64,000 nt of DNA, taken from Paenibacillus dendritiformis. GTDB lineage: Bacteria > Bacillota > Bacilli > Paenibacillales > Paenibacillaceae. A program made the translations under genes and the position numbers. The DNA lies in assembly GCF_945605565.1 (NCBI RefSeq), contig NZ_OX216966.1, forward strand, positions 2,305,501-2,369,500. The letters run 5' to 3'. The notes under the pieces were generated by a model. It had not been told where the DNA came from. It did not search any database and was given only the letters and a program-made list of their open reading frames with translations. Every line of letters starts with the position of its first letter. Position 1 is the first letter of the stretch. Of this stretch, positions 37,640-46,411 are shown one piece after another.

Positions 37640-39105
37640 AGAGGAAAGTGAATAACTTGTCTGCCTTCTTATGGCCAATATCCCCGTCGCGCAGGAAGCG
37701 GGAAGAACCCGGCTACTCCTTATGGTCAATATCCCCGTCGCGCAGGAAACAGAAAGCCCCCGCTTGCTCTTTATGATCAATATCCCCATCGCACAGGAAG
37801 TCGAAAACTCCTGTCTGCTTCTTATGGCCAATATCCCCGTCGCGCAGGAAGCGGGAAGAACCCGGCTACTCCTTATGGTCAATATCCCCGTCGCGCAGGA
37901 AGCGGAAGAACCCCAGCTGCTTCTTATGGCCTATATCCCCGTCGGGCAGGAAGCGGAAGAACCCCAGCTGCTTCTTATGGCCAATATGCCCGTCGCGCAG
38001 GAAGCGGAAGAACCCCAGCTGCTTCTTATTGCCAATATGCCCGTCGCGCAGGAAGCAGAAAGCCCCCCCTTGCTCTTTATGATCAATATCCCCATCGCAC
38101 AGGAAGCGGAAGAACCCTGTCTACTCCTTATGGTCGATATCCCCGTCGCGCAGGAAGCAGAAAGCCCCCGCTTGCTTCTTATGATTAATATCCCCGTCGG
38201 GCAGGAAGCGGAAGAACCCCAGCTGCTTCCTATGGTCGATATCCCCATCGCACAGGAAGCGGAAGAACCCTGTCTACTCCTTATGGTCGATATCCCCGTC
38301 GCGCAGGAAGCAGAGGAACCCCAACTGCTTCTTATGGCCAATATCCCCGTCGCGCAGGAAGCGGAAGAAGCCCGGCTACTCCTTATGGTCAATATCCCCG
38401 TCGCGCAGGAAATAGAGGAACCCCAGCTGCTTCTTATGGCCAATACCCCCGTCGGGCAGGAAATAGAGGAACCCCAGCTGCTTCTTATGGCCAATATCCC
38501 CGTCGGGCAGGAAGCGGAAGAACCCCAGCTGCTCCTTGTGGTCGATATCCCCGTCGCGCAGGAAGCAGAAAGCCCCCGCTTGCTCTTTATGATCAATATC
38601 CCCATCGCACAGGAAGCGGAAGAACCCTGTCTACTCCTTATGGTCGATATCCCCGTCGCGCAGGAAGCAGAAAGCCCCCGCTTGCTCTTTATGATCAATA
38701 TCCCCATCGCACAGGAAGCGGAAGAACCCTGTCTACTCCTTATGGTCGATATCCCCGTCACGCAGGAAGCAGAAAGCCCCCGCTTGCTTCTTATGATCAA
38801 TATCCCCGTCGCGCAGGAAGCGGAAAAACCCCGGCAGCTTCTTATGGTCGATATCCCCGTCGCGCAGGAAGCGGAAAAACCCCAGCTGCTTCTTATGATC
38901 AATTTCCCCGTCGCGCAGGAAGCGGAAGAACCCCAGCTGCTTCTTATGGCCTATATCCCCGTCGGGCAGGAAGCGTAAGAACCCCGGCTACTCCTTATGG
39001 CCAATATCCCCGTCACGCAGGAAGCAGAGGAACCTGCCTACTCCTTACAGCCAAATATCCCCATAGCACAGGAAAGAGAAATAACTGCGGCAGTTTGTTT
39101 ATGAG
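37640..39105. repeat. Array of about 28 tandem 51-bp repeats between lonA and ysxC
   Basis: From 37671 each unit is 51 bp. Landmarks shared by nearly all units are the blocks aatatccccgtcgcgcagga and the ctgcttcttatgg-type end. Twenty-five units run without an insertion or deletion; a degenerate unit precedes the first and two decayed ones follow (to about 39105). Units fall into a few recurring types. Units 1 and 4 are identical, and the two-unit block at 38538 recurs almost exactly at 38640, so growth was by block duplication. Because 51 is a multiple of three, both strands stay open: plus 37671-38978 (435 codons, 17-residue repeats of MANIPVAQEAEEPQLLL type) and minus 37931-38902. Neither has a ribosome site, and the plus frame is stopped in unit 26 while the array goes on. 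I read it as a minisatellite, with a coding repeat as the less likely alternative. Confidence 0.88.
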
Positions 39106-39264
39106 GAGTTTCCGATAAAAAATGGGAACGTCAAAGACAGAAGTTTCATTAAATAAGCGAGTGTAATTGGGTTACTTCACCAAATATCCGCTTGCTAACT
39201 TATCGAGAAAGGCGCGAAACTGAAGTGATTTGTTGGGTTGAGGCTCCTCCTGACCGTTTGGGAT

Positions 39265-39605
39265 AATGGATAAGAGGAAGGCGTGCCCCTAAGTGCTGGG
39301 GAAAGCTGAGCAAAAGGAAGGTGTGTTCCTGAGAACTGGGGAGACTGAACAAAAGGACGTTGAGCCCCTAAGTGTTGGGGAAAGCTGAATAAAAGGAAGG
39401 CACGTCTCTGAGTGTTGAGGAGACCGGACAAAAGGACGTTGGGCCCCTAAGTGCTAGGGAAAGCTGAGCAAAAGGAAGGTGTGTCCCTGAGAGCTGGGGA
39501 GACTGAACAAAAGGATGTTGTGCCCCTGAGTGCTGTTGAAACTGGAAAAAAGGAAGCAGCACTCCTGAGCGCAAGGGAGACTGCATATAAGGATGCCCGC
39601 GGCAC
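39265..39605. repeat. Second tandem array: alternating 39- and 40-bp units
   Basis: Unit starts are at 39265, 39304, 39344, 39383, 39423, 39462, 39502, 39541 and a partial one at 39580. Shared core: ctga(a/g)caaaaggaagg-type followed by cctgagtgctgggga. Units alternate 39 and 40 bp, forming a 79-bp super-unit present three times. The one-base difference breaks any reading frame, except in the last units, where an in-frame 13-residue pattern (T-E-x-K-x-V-x-P-L-S-A) can be read. It lies only 160 bp after the 51-bp array and is unrelated to it in sequence. Confidence 0.8.
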
Positions 39606-39814
39606 GAATCACGGGGCAATAGCGCTGGCCAGAATCAGGCAAGTCACGTCATTGGCTCATGAGCTTGTTTTTGATCTGCTGTATTAAGTGGCTGTCGTAA
39701 AGCAGGCCAGCCGGATTCGCTTAGCCAGGGGGCGCTTTGTGCTGAGTGAATGAAGTAGTGTACAATAGAGGCACGATTAAGACAGATATATACATCGTTA
39801 AGGGAGCACGGAAT

Positions 39815-40438
39815 ATGAAGATTACGAATGCCGAATTCATTATTAGCGCGGTCGGTCCGGCCCAATATCCGGATGACGGTTTTCCGGAGATCGGTCTTGC
39901 CGGCCGTTCCAATGTAGGGAAGTCGTCCCTCATTAATAAGATGATTATGCGTAAAAATCTGGCCCGTACCAGCTCGCAGCCAGGCAAGACTCAGCAGCTT
40001 AACTATTACCGGATTAATGATAGTATGTACTTCGTCGACGTTCCGGGATACGGTTATGCCAAAGTATCCAAAGTGCAGCGCGCCGCTTGGGGCAAAATGA
40101 TCGAGGCTTACTTCCGCGAACGCGACGCGCTGCGGCTCGTGCTGCTCGTCGTCGATCTGCGGCATCCGCCTACCGAGGACGACTGCATGATGCATCAGTG
40201 GCTGACCCATTACGAGGTGCCGGTCGCCGTCGTCGCCACGAAGGCGGATAAAGTGCCGAAGAGCCGCTGGCCCAAGCATTTGAAGCAGGTCCGGACGACA
40301 CTCGGTCTGCACGCGGATACGCCGCTTGTTCTGTTCTCGGCCGAGACCGGGCAGGGCCGGGAGGAGCTGTGGGATATTATTCTGTCTCACCAATCGTCCG
40401 GGGAGACGGAACAAGAGCATTTGCATCCGGATGAATAA
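39815..40438 (+). CDS. engB: Ribosome biogenesis GTP-binding protein YsxC/EngB
   Basis: This essential GTPase acts in maturation of the 50S ribosomal subunit. The ATG at 39815 ([15 protein letters not shown]...) has agggagca upstream and gives 207 residues; an open extension to 39746 lacks a ribosome site. GTPase motifs are G1 [10 protein letters not shown]3 DVPGYG, G4 ATKADK and G5-like FSAETG. A TACAAT box at 39761 with TTGTGC 18 bp upstream may be its promoter, which it needs because the lonA terminator and repeat arrays separate it from lonA. In Bacillus subtilis ysxC directly follows lonA. Confidence 0.95.
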   Translation: MKITNAEFIISAVGPAQYPDDGFPEIGLAGRSNVGKSSLINKMIMRKNLARTSSQPGKTQQLNYYRINDSMYFVDVPGYGYAKVSKVQRAAWGKMIEAYFRERDALRLVLLVVDLRHPPTEDDCMMHQWLTHYEVPVAVVATKADKVPKSRWPKHLKQVRTTLGLHADTPLVLFSAETGQGREELWDIILSHQSSGETEQEHLHPDE

Positions 40439-40677
40439 TTATGCACCTCGGGTGGATAGGCTATCGCCCATAAAATCGGTGATCGCATGCGGGAGACTGC
40501 GCTGGAACAGTTATTTAGTGAGGATCAAGGGAGAAACATTGGCTGAATTCCGGCTGATTGCGATTTTTTCAAAAATCCACTCGTATTTGGCGGCTCGTAA
40601 ACAGGAATTCATTTTGACGTTGTAGTATAATAAGAGTATGATTTTCAGGCAGTAAAAACGAATTAAGGAGAGTTTTT

Positions 40678-41259
40678 ATGGCTCGGCGGTTAGCCACAGA
40701 GTATGTGAAAGCCAGTTTGCAGTTGACGGAAGCTCAGTTGACCCGATTTTTACAGTCGCTTGCCCTGCATTCCGTTGGGGTAAAAGTATTGGAGAACGGC
40801 AATCAAGAGGTGGTTCTTGAGGACGGCCAGGGTGATGAGATTACCTTCCTGTTCGAGAAGCAAGGCAATCGGTATGTCTGTGTAACGTCTTGCCGCTTGG
40901 TTCATCCGAAATTGACGCAAGTGATGCATAAGCTTGTGGCGACATTCCGTGGCGAAGCGGTAGTCAATCGCATCTTTGCCGGATTTACGATGACTTATTA
41001 TTATGAAGACGGTGCAGTACGCAAGATTGAAGAACGGAAGCATCAAGAGTCGCGTATCATTTACGAGCATAAGGATACCGTACGCGACCTGCAGAAGATG
41101 TTCCAGAAGAACGGCGCGGAGCTTCGAATCGATTCCGTGCAGAAGCAGGTAAATATGCTGCTGGATGAGCGGAATCAGGCGCATTCCACTGAATTAATCC
41201 AACACATCGACGCGCAATTAAGCCGTCTCGCACATCAATTGTTCATACTTGAAGCATAG
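40678..41259 (+). CDS. Conserved-type hypothetical protein between engB and speD
   Basis: 193 residues starting with ATG at 40678 behind taaggagag. The protein is soluble, alpha/beta in the first half and strongly helical with Gln/Arg-rich heptads in the last 80 residues (HKDTVRDLQKMFQKNGAELRIDSVQKQVNML), compatible with coiled-coil oligomerisation. No enzymatic motif or known domain is recognised. A tataat at 40626 may be its -10 element, but no good -35 lies at the right distance. It is followed by a strong terminator, so it is probably transcribed alone. Confidence 0.8.
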   Translation: MARRLATEYVKASLQLTEAQLTRFLQSLALHSVGVKVLENGNQEVVLEDGQGDEITFLFEKQGNRYVCVTSCRLVHPKLTQVMHKLVATFRGEAVVNRIFAGFTMTYYYEDGAVRKIEERKHQESRIIYEHKDTVRDLQKMFQKNGAELRIDSVQKQVNMLLDERNQAHSTELIQHIDAQLSRLAHQLFILEA

Positions 41260-41290
41260 AAGCATACGATCAAGAGATCATCTTGCTGAA

Positions 41291-41326
41291 GACCCTGCGC
41301 TCCTTACGGGAGAGCAGGGTTCTTTT
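41291..41326 (+). terminator. Terminator after the hypothetical gene
   Basis: gaccctgcgctcc pairs with gggagagcagggttc around ttac, followed by tttt. Confidence 0.75.
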
Positions 41327-41562
41327 GTGCTTGCAGGAAGGACAGGTGACCGTACACAGCAGGCTGACAAGTTGCTGAAAAAAAGGGTTGCATTTATGTG
41401 CGGAAGATGTTATTTTTAATCTCGTTGAAAACAATATAGGAACCAGGATTCACTCAGGACATTGCATGTTGCGAGAGATTTTTCCCTCGAGAAGTGAATG
41501 ACGTAGGTCCTAGCGGATGAAATTTTTACAACATTTTATTCCTAGGAAGGGGGAACCGAAAG

Positions 41563-41961
41563 ATGGAATACTCAACTTTCGGAAGACACGTTGCTGTTGA
41601 TACATGGGGAGTCGACTTTGATTTGCTGAATAATGCGGAATATTTGCAGACCCAGCTGGTTGAAGCCGCCGAGGCATGTGGAGCAACCGTCTTGTCCGTT
41701 CAATCCAAGCAGTTTGAACCACAAGGGGCAACCGTCCTTGTCATGTTGTCTGAAAGTCATCTTTCTATCCACACATATCCTGAACGTGGATTTGCAGCCA
41801 TCGATTGTTATACTTGCGGCGAGACCGTCGATCCGCAGTTGGCCATTGATTACCTGGTCTCTGTATTGAAACCGGAACGTACCTATGCCAAGAAGTTGAT
41901 TCGCGGCCTGGGGGAAATGGAAGTCGTCACACCAGACATGAATGTAAAGCAATTCGTATAA
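41563..41961 (+). CDS. speD: S-adenosylmethionine decarboxylase proenzyme
   Basis: SpeD supplies aminopropyl groups for spermidine synthesis. The proenzyme of 132 residues cleaves itself before Ser65 in LSESHLSIHTYPE, turning that serine into the pyruvoyl cofactor. His70 and Cys85 (DCYTCGETVDP) stand at the spacing of the characterised small bacterial class 1b enzymes. The ATG at 41563 follows aggaaggggg. A rather long 300-bp leader precedes it, with no riboswitch I could recognise. It is monocistronic with its own terminator. Confidence 0.96.
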   Translation: MEYSTFGRHVAVDTWGVDFDLLNNAEYLQTQLVEAAEACGATVLSVQSKQFEPQGATVLVMLSESHLSIHTYPERGFAAIDCYTCGETVDPQLAIDYLVSVLKPERTYAKKLIRGLGEMEVVTPDMNVKQFV

Positions 41962-41973
41962 AATGGCGTTCAG

Positions 41974-42010
41974 CCCGTTTGCCTGCGATGATGCAGGGAA
42001 CGGGTTTTTT
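41974..42010 (+). terminator. Terminator of speD
   Basis: cccgttt...aacggg with an inner cctgc/gcagg pairing, followed by ttttttta. Confidence 0.85.
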
Positions 42011-42195
42011 TATTTTGCTTTGATTTATCGTCCTATTTTTCTCATTGAATTGGAGGACTTATCCGAATACGATGGTAACAAATAAATGATTTATTCATTT
42101 ATCCGGAGCGGTACATTCTGTTTTGCTCGCCTTCCATCCGATGAGCCTGATTCGTATGGACAGGGAGGGGAAAGCAATCGGTTCCGGGACAGTTT

Positions 42196-42209
42196 TGAAA
42201 ACGCTTTCA
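42196..42209 (+). promoter_or_regulatory. Catabolite-responsive element (cre) upstream of the polysaccharide locus
   Basis: TGAAAACGCTTTCA is an almost perfectly palindromic CcpA site of the optimal type (TGAAA-CG-TTTCA). It lies 15-40 bp before the first gene, where CcpA binding would repress transcription when glucose is present. Confidence 0.85.
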
Positions 42210-42223
42210 TTTAAGCGTACAAC

Positions 42224-44686
42224 TTGTCGAAAAGGGGGTTGATTTCTATTCGATCGCAATACAAGCACAAACGGATCGTATCGCTCGGTCCCCGCTTCCT
42301 TATTCTCTGCCTGCTTCTGCAATGGCTGGCCGTGTCTGGCGCGCATGCGGAAGCGGCGGATTCCGATCCAGGGAAGACGCTGGTGAATCTGGCGTTGGAC
42401 AAGCCTGTTACGGTGTCCGAGCCGAATGCCATCTTCGATACGATTCAGGGGATCGGGAAATACGGAAAAGAAACCCCGCTCGATCAGTCGGGGATGCTGA
42501 CCGATGGCCGCTACGGAGATACCGCGGACTGGCAAAATACAGAAGACTGGTTCGTATTTTACCGCAAGCTGAAGCGGGAGGTCATCGTCGATCTGGAGGA
42601 GATCTCCACCATTGAGCGCATTGCAACCGGCTTCGGCCAGCGGAACGATGTCGGCATCGCGCCGCCGCTCTATATTCGATTCTTCGCGTCGCAGGATGGG
42701 GCGACTTACCGTTATCTGGGCAAAGCGGGACCGGATGAGCCGCTCTACTTCGCCGATGCGCGCACAGCGACGGATATGCATCGGAAGGCGTACGTGCTCG
42801 ATACGCTGACTGACGGAACGAAGCTGGCGGTACAAGCCCGCTACATCAAGCTCGAATTCGCGATCAACTTTTTCGGCTGGATGGATGAGATCGAGATATG
42901 GGGCAAGCAGGGCGCTTCGGAGCCGCTCCAGCCGCTGCCTGAGATCAGCGATGATTGGGAGCCTGGGCACTATCCTTCACCTGGCAGCCAGGAAGCCGCA
43001 GGCGTGAAGGACCAGTTCCTCTGGTATTCCGGCCCGATGAAGCCGGGCAGTGAGAGGTTCACCGATTGGACCCCGGAGAAGGCGGAAGCGTTCCTTGCGT
43101 ACAAAGATATTTACGGGACGATCAAGGATTGGTTCTTCACCGATATTTTGGCACTGCCGGTCACGGCGATGGTGACGCCTTCCGGCGTCGATGCGAGCGG
43201 CAATGCCCGATTCGTGACGATGGACGATCTGAAGGCGTACCTCGATTTTATTTTTGCCCCCGGCTCTCAACTGGCCGCCATCGACGAGGCCGCTGGCACC
43301 ATCAACGACACCTTGAAGACGGAGCAGACGGTGCGCGTGACCGTGGCGATACCGCAAATAGAGGAAAGCTCGAACTTCGGCGACATGAACGGAACCGGAG
43401 AGCCGTTCAGCTTACGGGCGGCGGATTTCGCCGGCATGGTGGACGACCCGCAGTCCTACGAAGGCCGCAAGCAAATGAACGAGCTGGCATTCCGCAATAA
43501 GACGGCCGCCGTCCAATGGTACATCGATGAGGTGGAGCGCCGTTTCCTTGAGAGGGGATTCGCCCATCTGAAGCTCGACGGCTTCTACTGGTACCATGAG
43601 CGGATTGGGGAGACGACAGGCGATTCTGAGCTTATCCGGGAGACGGCGAAGCTGCTCCATGACCGGAACCGCTGGTTCACGTGGATTCCGTATATCGGCC
43701 CGGGATCGGCGTACCAGTGGCGAGACTTGGGCTTCGATGCCGCTTCGATTCAGCCGGGGTTCGCCTTCGGCGTCTCGAAGAAGGCCATCTTCCCGCATGT
43801 GGCCGAGCTGGCCCGCAAGACCGGCGCTTCCGTTGAAGTCGAGTATGACGATTACCGGACGCTGGCTCAATATTTGAACTATGGCGTCTTCGAACGCTAT
43901 ATGAGTGACGCGCCGAACACCTACTATTTGGGCGCGATGCCGATCGTGGACGGGGCTTACGCCTTGGCGCCGCTGGATGATCGGGCACCGGATGCGATGT
44001 CCTCCATCCGCCGCAGCGTCTATGACCGCCTGTACGAGTATGTGAAGGACCGGTATGAACCGCGTTTTACCGTAACGCTGGAGACGAATGCTTCACAGCC
44101 TGCGGACATCCGGGTCAAGGCTACCGTGCCGCTGGCGGATGGATTCACCGAAGGGGAGATCTCCATCCGCTACAACCCGGAGACCGCGAAGTTCGACCGG
44201 CTCACGCTTCCGGAGAGCCTTGGTCCTGAGATGAATGTCCAGGCGGAGGATGATGGCGACGGGCAGGTAACGGTCCGGTTCCATACCGATCCGGACCATG
44301 CCCTGGAAGCGGATCTGCTCGCGAAGCGCAGCCCGATGACGGGGGCTCCCGAGCTGGCGACGCTTCACTTCTCTGCGATCGGGCCGGATGCCGGAGCCCG
44401 GGATTTCGTCCTCCAGCCGGACGGCACAATGACGAACCGGGACGGCGTCGTGTACCGCAACTGGGGAGCCGGCGATATCGTGCCGGGTTCGGCCGAGGAT
44501 CAGCTGGTTCAGGCAACGGAGGCGGTCAAGCGCTTCGAGAGCACGCATCTGAAGGCGGATTGGAAGGAGGGGAAGAGCCGGCTGAAGCAGCTTCCGAAGA
44601 GCCCGGTACGGGAGCGGCTGGAGGCGCGGCTCGACGCGGCCAAGCGGCAAGCGGGCTTCCCGGCATTGGAAGCCGATGAGCAATAA
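42224..44686 (+). CDS. Secreted DUF4855-domain protein (glycoside hydrolase-like)
   Basis: 820 residues if read from TTG at 42224. A signal peptide follows a basic start (FLILCLLLQWLAVSGAHA, cleavage near AHA). Residues about 55-230 look like a discoidin-type carbohydrate-binding region (NLALDKPVTVSE...GMLTDGRYGDTADW...YIKLEFAINFFGWMDEIEIWGK). About 260-610 is the DUF4855 domain, TIM-barrel-like, with GFAHLKLDGFYWYHER and VEVEYDDYRTLAQYLNYG as candidate active-site strands. The tail contains a cohesin-like beta region. The start is unclear: the best ribosome site (aaaaggggg) is followed at proper distance by ATT (42248), with TTG codons at 42224 and 42239 badly placed. It leads a cre-controlled locus. 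Confidence 0.82.
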   Translation: MSKRGLISIRSQYKHKRIVSLGPRFLILCLLLQWLAVSGAHAEAADSDPGKTLVNLALDKPVTVSEPNAIFDTIQGIGKYGKETPLDQSGMLTDGRYGDTADWQNTEDWFVFYRKLKREVIVDLEEISTIERIATGFGQRNDVGIAPPLYIRFFASQDGATYRYLGKAGPDEPLYFADARTATDMHRKAYVLDTLTDGTKLAVQARYIKLEFAINFFGWMDEIEIWGKQGASEPLQPLPEISDDWEPGHYPSPGSQEAAGVKDQFLWYSGPMKPGSERFTDWTPEKAEAFLAYKDIYGTIKDWFFTDILALPVTAMVTPSGVDASGNARFVTMDDLKAYLDFIFAPGSQLAAIDEAAGTINDTLKTEQTVRVTVAIPQIEESSNFGDMNGTGEPFSLRAADFAGMVDDPQSYEGRKQMNELAFRNKTAAVQWYIDEVERRFLERGFAHLKLDGFYWYHERIGETTGDSELIRETAKLLHDRNRWFTWIPYIGPGSAYQWRDLGFDAASIQPGFAFGVSKKAIFPHVAELARKTGASVEVEYDDYRTLAQYLNYGVFERYMSDAPNTYYLGAMPIVDGAYALAPLDDRAPDAMSSIRRSVYDRLYEYVKDRYEPRFTVTLETNASQPADIRVKATVPLADGFTEGEISIRYNPETAKFDRLTLPESLGPEMNVQAEDDGDGQVTVRFHTDPDHALEADLLAKRSPMTGAPELATLHFSAIGPDAGARDFVLQPDGTMTNRDGVVYRNWGAGDIVPGSAEDQLVQATEAVKRFESTHLKADWKEGKSRLKQLPKSPVRERLEARLDAAKRQAGFPALEADEQ

Positions 44687-44717
44687 ACAAACATAACCAG
44701 CACAAGGGGGATTCACA

Positions 44718-46319
44718 ATGCGAGTGCGATGGAGAGAGAGTCTGATACTGCTTCTCATCCTGTCGGTAACCTGGAGTCTTGCCGCTTGCAGCGGCTCTAC
44801 GACGGAGAGAGAGGCGAAGAATGGCGAAGGTGCGAAGCAGGAGGACGACAGCCAGCAGCCGCTTACGATCGAATGGCTGACTTACCAGTACGGTCCGGTT
44901 GACGAGGAGGCGCCCAACAAAAAGTTCCTGGAAGACAAATTCAACGTCAAGTTCAACATCTGGTATCTGGATGTGACGAAGCGGGAAGAACTGCTTGGCG
45001 CGAAGCTCGCCGGCGGCCAGGTGCCGGACTTCATGACGGTGTATTCGGGGGCCGACCTGCAGAAGTTCTATAAGAGCGGGGTCACGACCAGCTTCACTCA
45101 AGAAGAGCTGGAGCAGTTTATGCCGAATTATAAAAAGCTGGTCGATTCCATCGATCCGAACATTTGGAGCTATGCCAAATTCAATGGCGAGTACATTGGC
45201 ATTCCAAGCATCAACGGCGACGGGGAATTCAGCCTCGCGACCGCGTGGCGGAAGGATTGGCTGGACAAGGTGGGCATCACGAAAATTCCGGAGACGCTGG
45301 ACGAGTTCGAGGAGGCGATGTACAAATTCCGCAATGATGATCCGGACGGCAACGGCCAAAAGGACACGTACGGCATGTCCCGATCGGCGATGACGAGCGT
45401 GTACGGCGCATATGGCGTCTATCCCGAGTTCTGGGCCGTACGGGACGGGAAAATCGTCTGGGGCGGCATTCTTCCGGAGACGAAGCAGGCGCTGGAGCGG
45501 CTGGCGAAGTGGAAGAAGGACGATGTCATCAGCCCGGAATGGGTGCTGGAGACCGGAGAAAATACGGGCGGCTACTGGGCGCTGTCCAATGATTTCATCA
45601 ACGGCAAAATCGGCGTCTCCAACCATGGCAGTAACTATCACTGGACGCCTCCGATCCCCGAGATCAAATCCGAAGGCGGCGTGAACTGGGTGGAGCTGAT
45701 GAAGGTGAACCCGCAGGCCGAGATCGGCTTCGGCAAGCCGCCGGTCGGTCCGGAGGGCAAGTTCGGCAACATTACGCCGGGCTTCGTCGGAGGGACCTAC
45801 ATGGCCTTCGGCAAAAGGGCGGGCGACAATCCGGAGCTGAAGCATACTATCATGCGCATCTGGGACGAGGTCTACGGCAACTTCGATATGTGGCAGCGGA
45901 TGAAGTATGGAGAGCTGGGCGTTCATTCGGAGAAGGCGGACGACGGCATCACGATCGTCTGGAAGGAAGAATACGCCGGCAAGAACGAGATGCAAGCCAA
46001 AATCGGCGCTAATATTACGTTTGCGCCTTTTGACCAGCCGGAGTTCCGGGCCCGGGTGAACAATCCGAAGCTGAAGGAAATCAATACGAAGCTGTACAAA
46101 TTCGAGGGCGCGGGCTATGAGAACGCCGTCAAGACGGCCCTTCCTTCTGAGGGCCAGTATATGGCCAATTTGATTCAACTGCAAAAAGAGGCCTTCGCCT
46201 CGATCATTAACGGGGAAAAGCCAATCGACGAGTTCGATGCCTTTGTCGAAGCCTGGAAGCAGAACGGGGGCGACAAGCTTACCGAGGAAGCGAACCAGTG
46301 GTATGACAGCCTAAAATAA
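44718..46319 (+). CDS. ABC transporter extracellular solute-binding lipoprotein (LplA-like)
   Basis: 533 residues with a lipoprotein signal (SVTWSLAACSGS, Cys24). The mature protein has the family 1 carbohydrate-binding fold of the large LplA/YtcQ type: WLTYQYGPVDEEAPNKKF near the start, DVTKREELLGAKLAGGQVPDF, and a DPDGNGQKDTYG calcium-like loop found in many of these proteins. The start follows acaaggggga. Downstream come two permease genes but no ATPase, so like most such systems it must use a shared MsmX-type ATPase. It should bind oligosaccharides released by the polysaccharide-active enzymes encoded on either side. Confidence 0.93.
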   Translation: MRVRWRESLILLLILSVTWSLAACSGSTTEREAKNGEGAKQEDDSQQPLTIEWLTYQYGPVDEEAPNKKFLEDKFNVKFNIWYLDVTKREELLGAKLAGGQVPDFMTVYSGADLQKFYKSGVTTSFTQEELEQFMPNYKKLVDSIDPNIWSYAKFNGEYIGIPSINGDGEFSLATAWRKDWLDKVGITKIPETLDEFEEAMYKFRNDDPDGNGQKDTYGMSRSAMTSVYGAYGVYPEFWAVRDGKIVWGGILPETKQALERLAKWKKDDVISPEWVLETGENTGGYWALSNDFINGKIGVSNHGSNYHWTPPIPEIKSEGGVNWVELMKVNPQAEIGFGKPPVGPEGKFGNITPGFVGGTYMAFGKRAGDNPELKHTIMRIWDEVYGNFDMWQRMKYGELGVHSEKADDGITIVWKEEYAGKNEMQAKIGANITFAPFDQPEFRARVNNPKLKEINTKLYKFEGAGYENAVKTALPSEGQYMANLIQLQKEAFASIINGEKPIDEFDAFVEAWKQNGGDKLTEEANQWYDSLK

Positions 46320-46411
46320 GCGACAAGCAGATGAGGATTGGCGGTCGTATCCTGTTCGGGGAACGCCGCCTTTCTTCCATCCCGCATGATGGGATAGAAA
46401 GGGTGGACGCA

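Noticed and set aside
37931..38902. 323-residue minus-strand ORF through the same array
   Set aside because: A consequence of the 51-bp period; low-complexity Ser/Arg/Ile protein without a ribosome site.
37671..38978. 435-residue plus-strand ORF with 17-residue repeats as a protein gene
   Set aside because: No ribosome site before the first ATG, substitutions not concentrated in third codon positions, and the array continues past the stop. It is kept as a repeat and flagged as a finding.
37640..39605. CRISPR array
   Set aside because: Units are directly adjacent with no unique spacers, and no cas genes are nearby.
39451..39687. 78-residue ORF at the end of the second array
   Set aside because: The frame is broken by the 40-bp units upstream, and there is no ribosome site.
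41340..41562. Riboswitch in the long speD leader
   Set aside because: No SAM riboswitch core elements could be found by eye.
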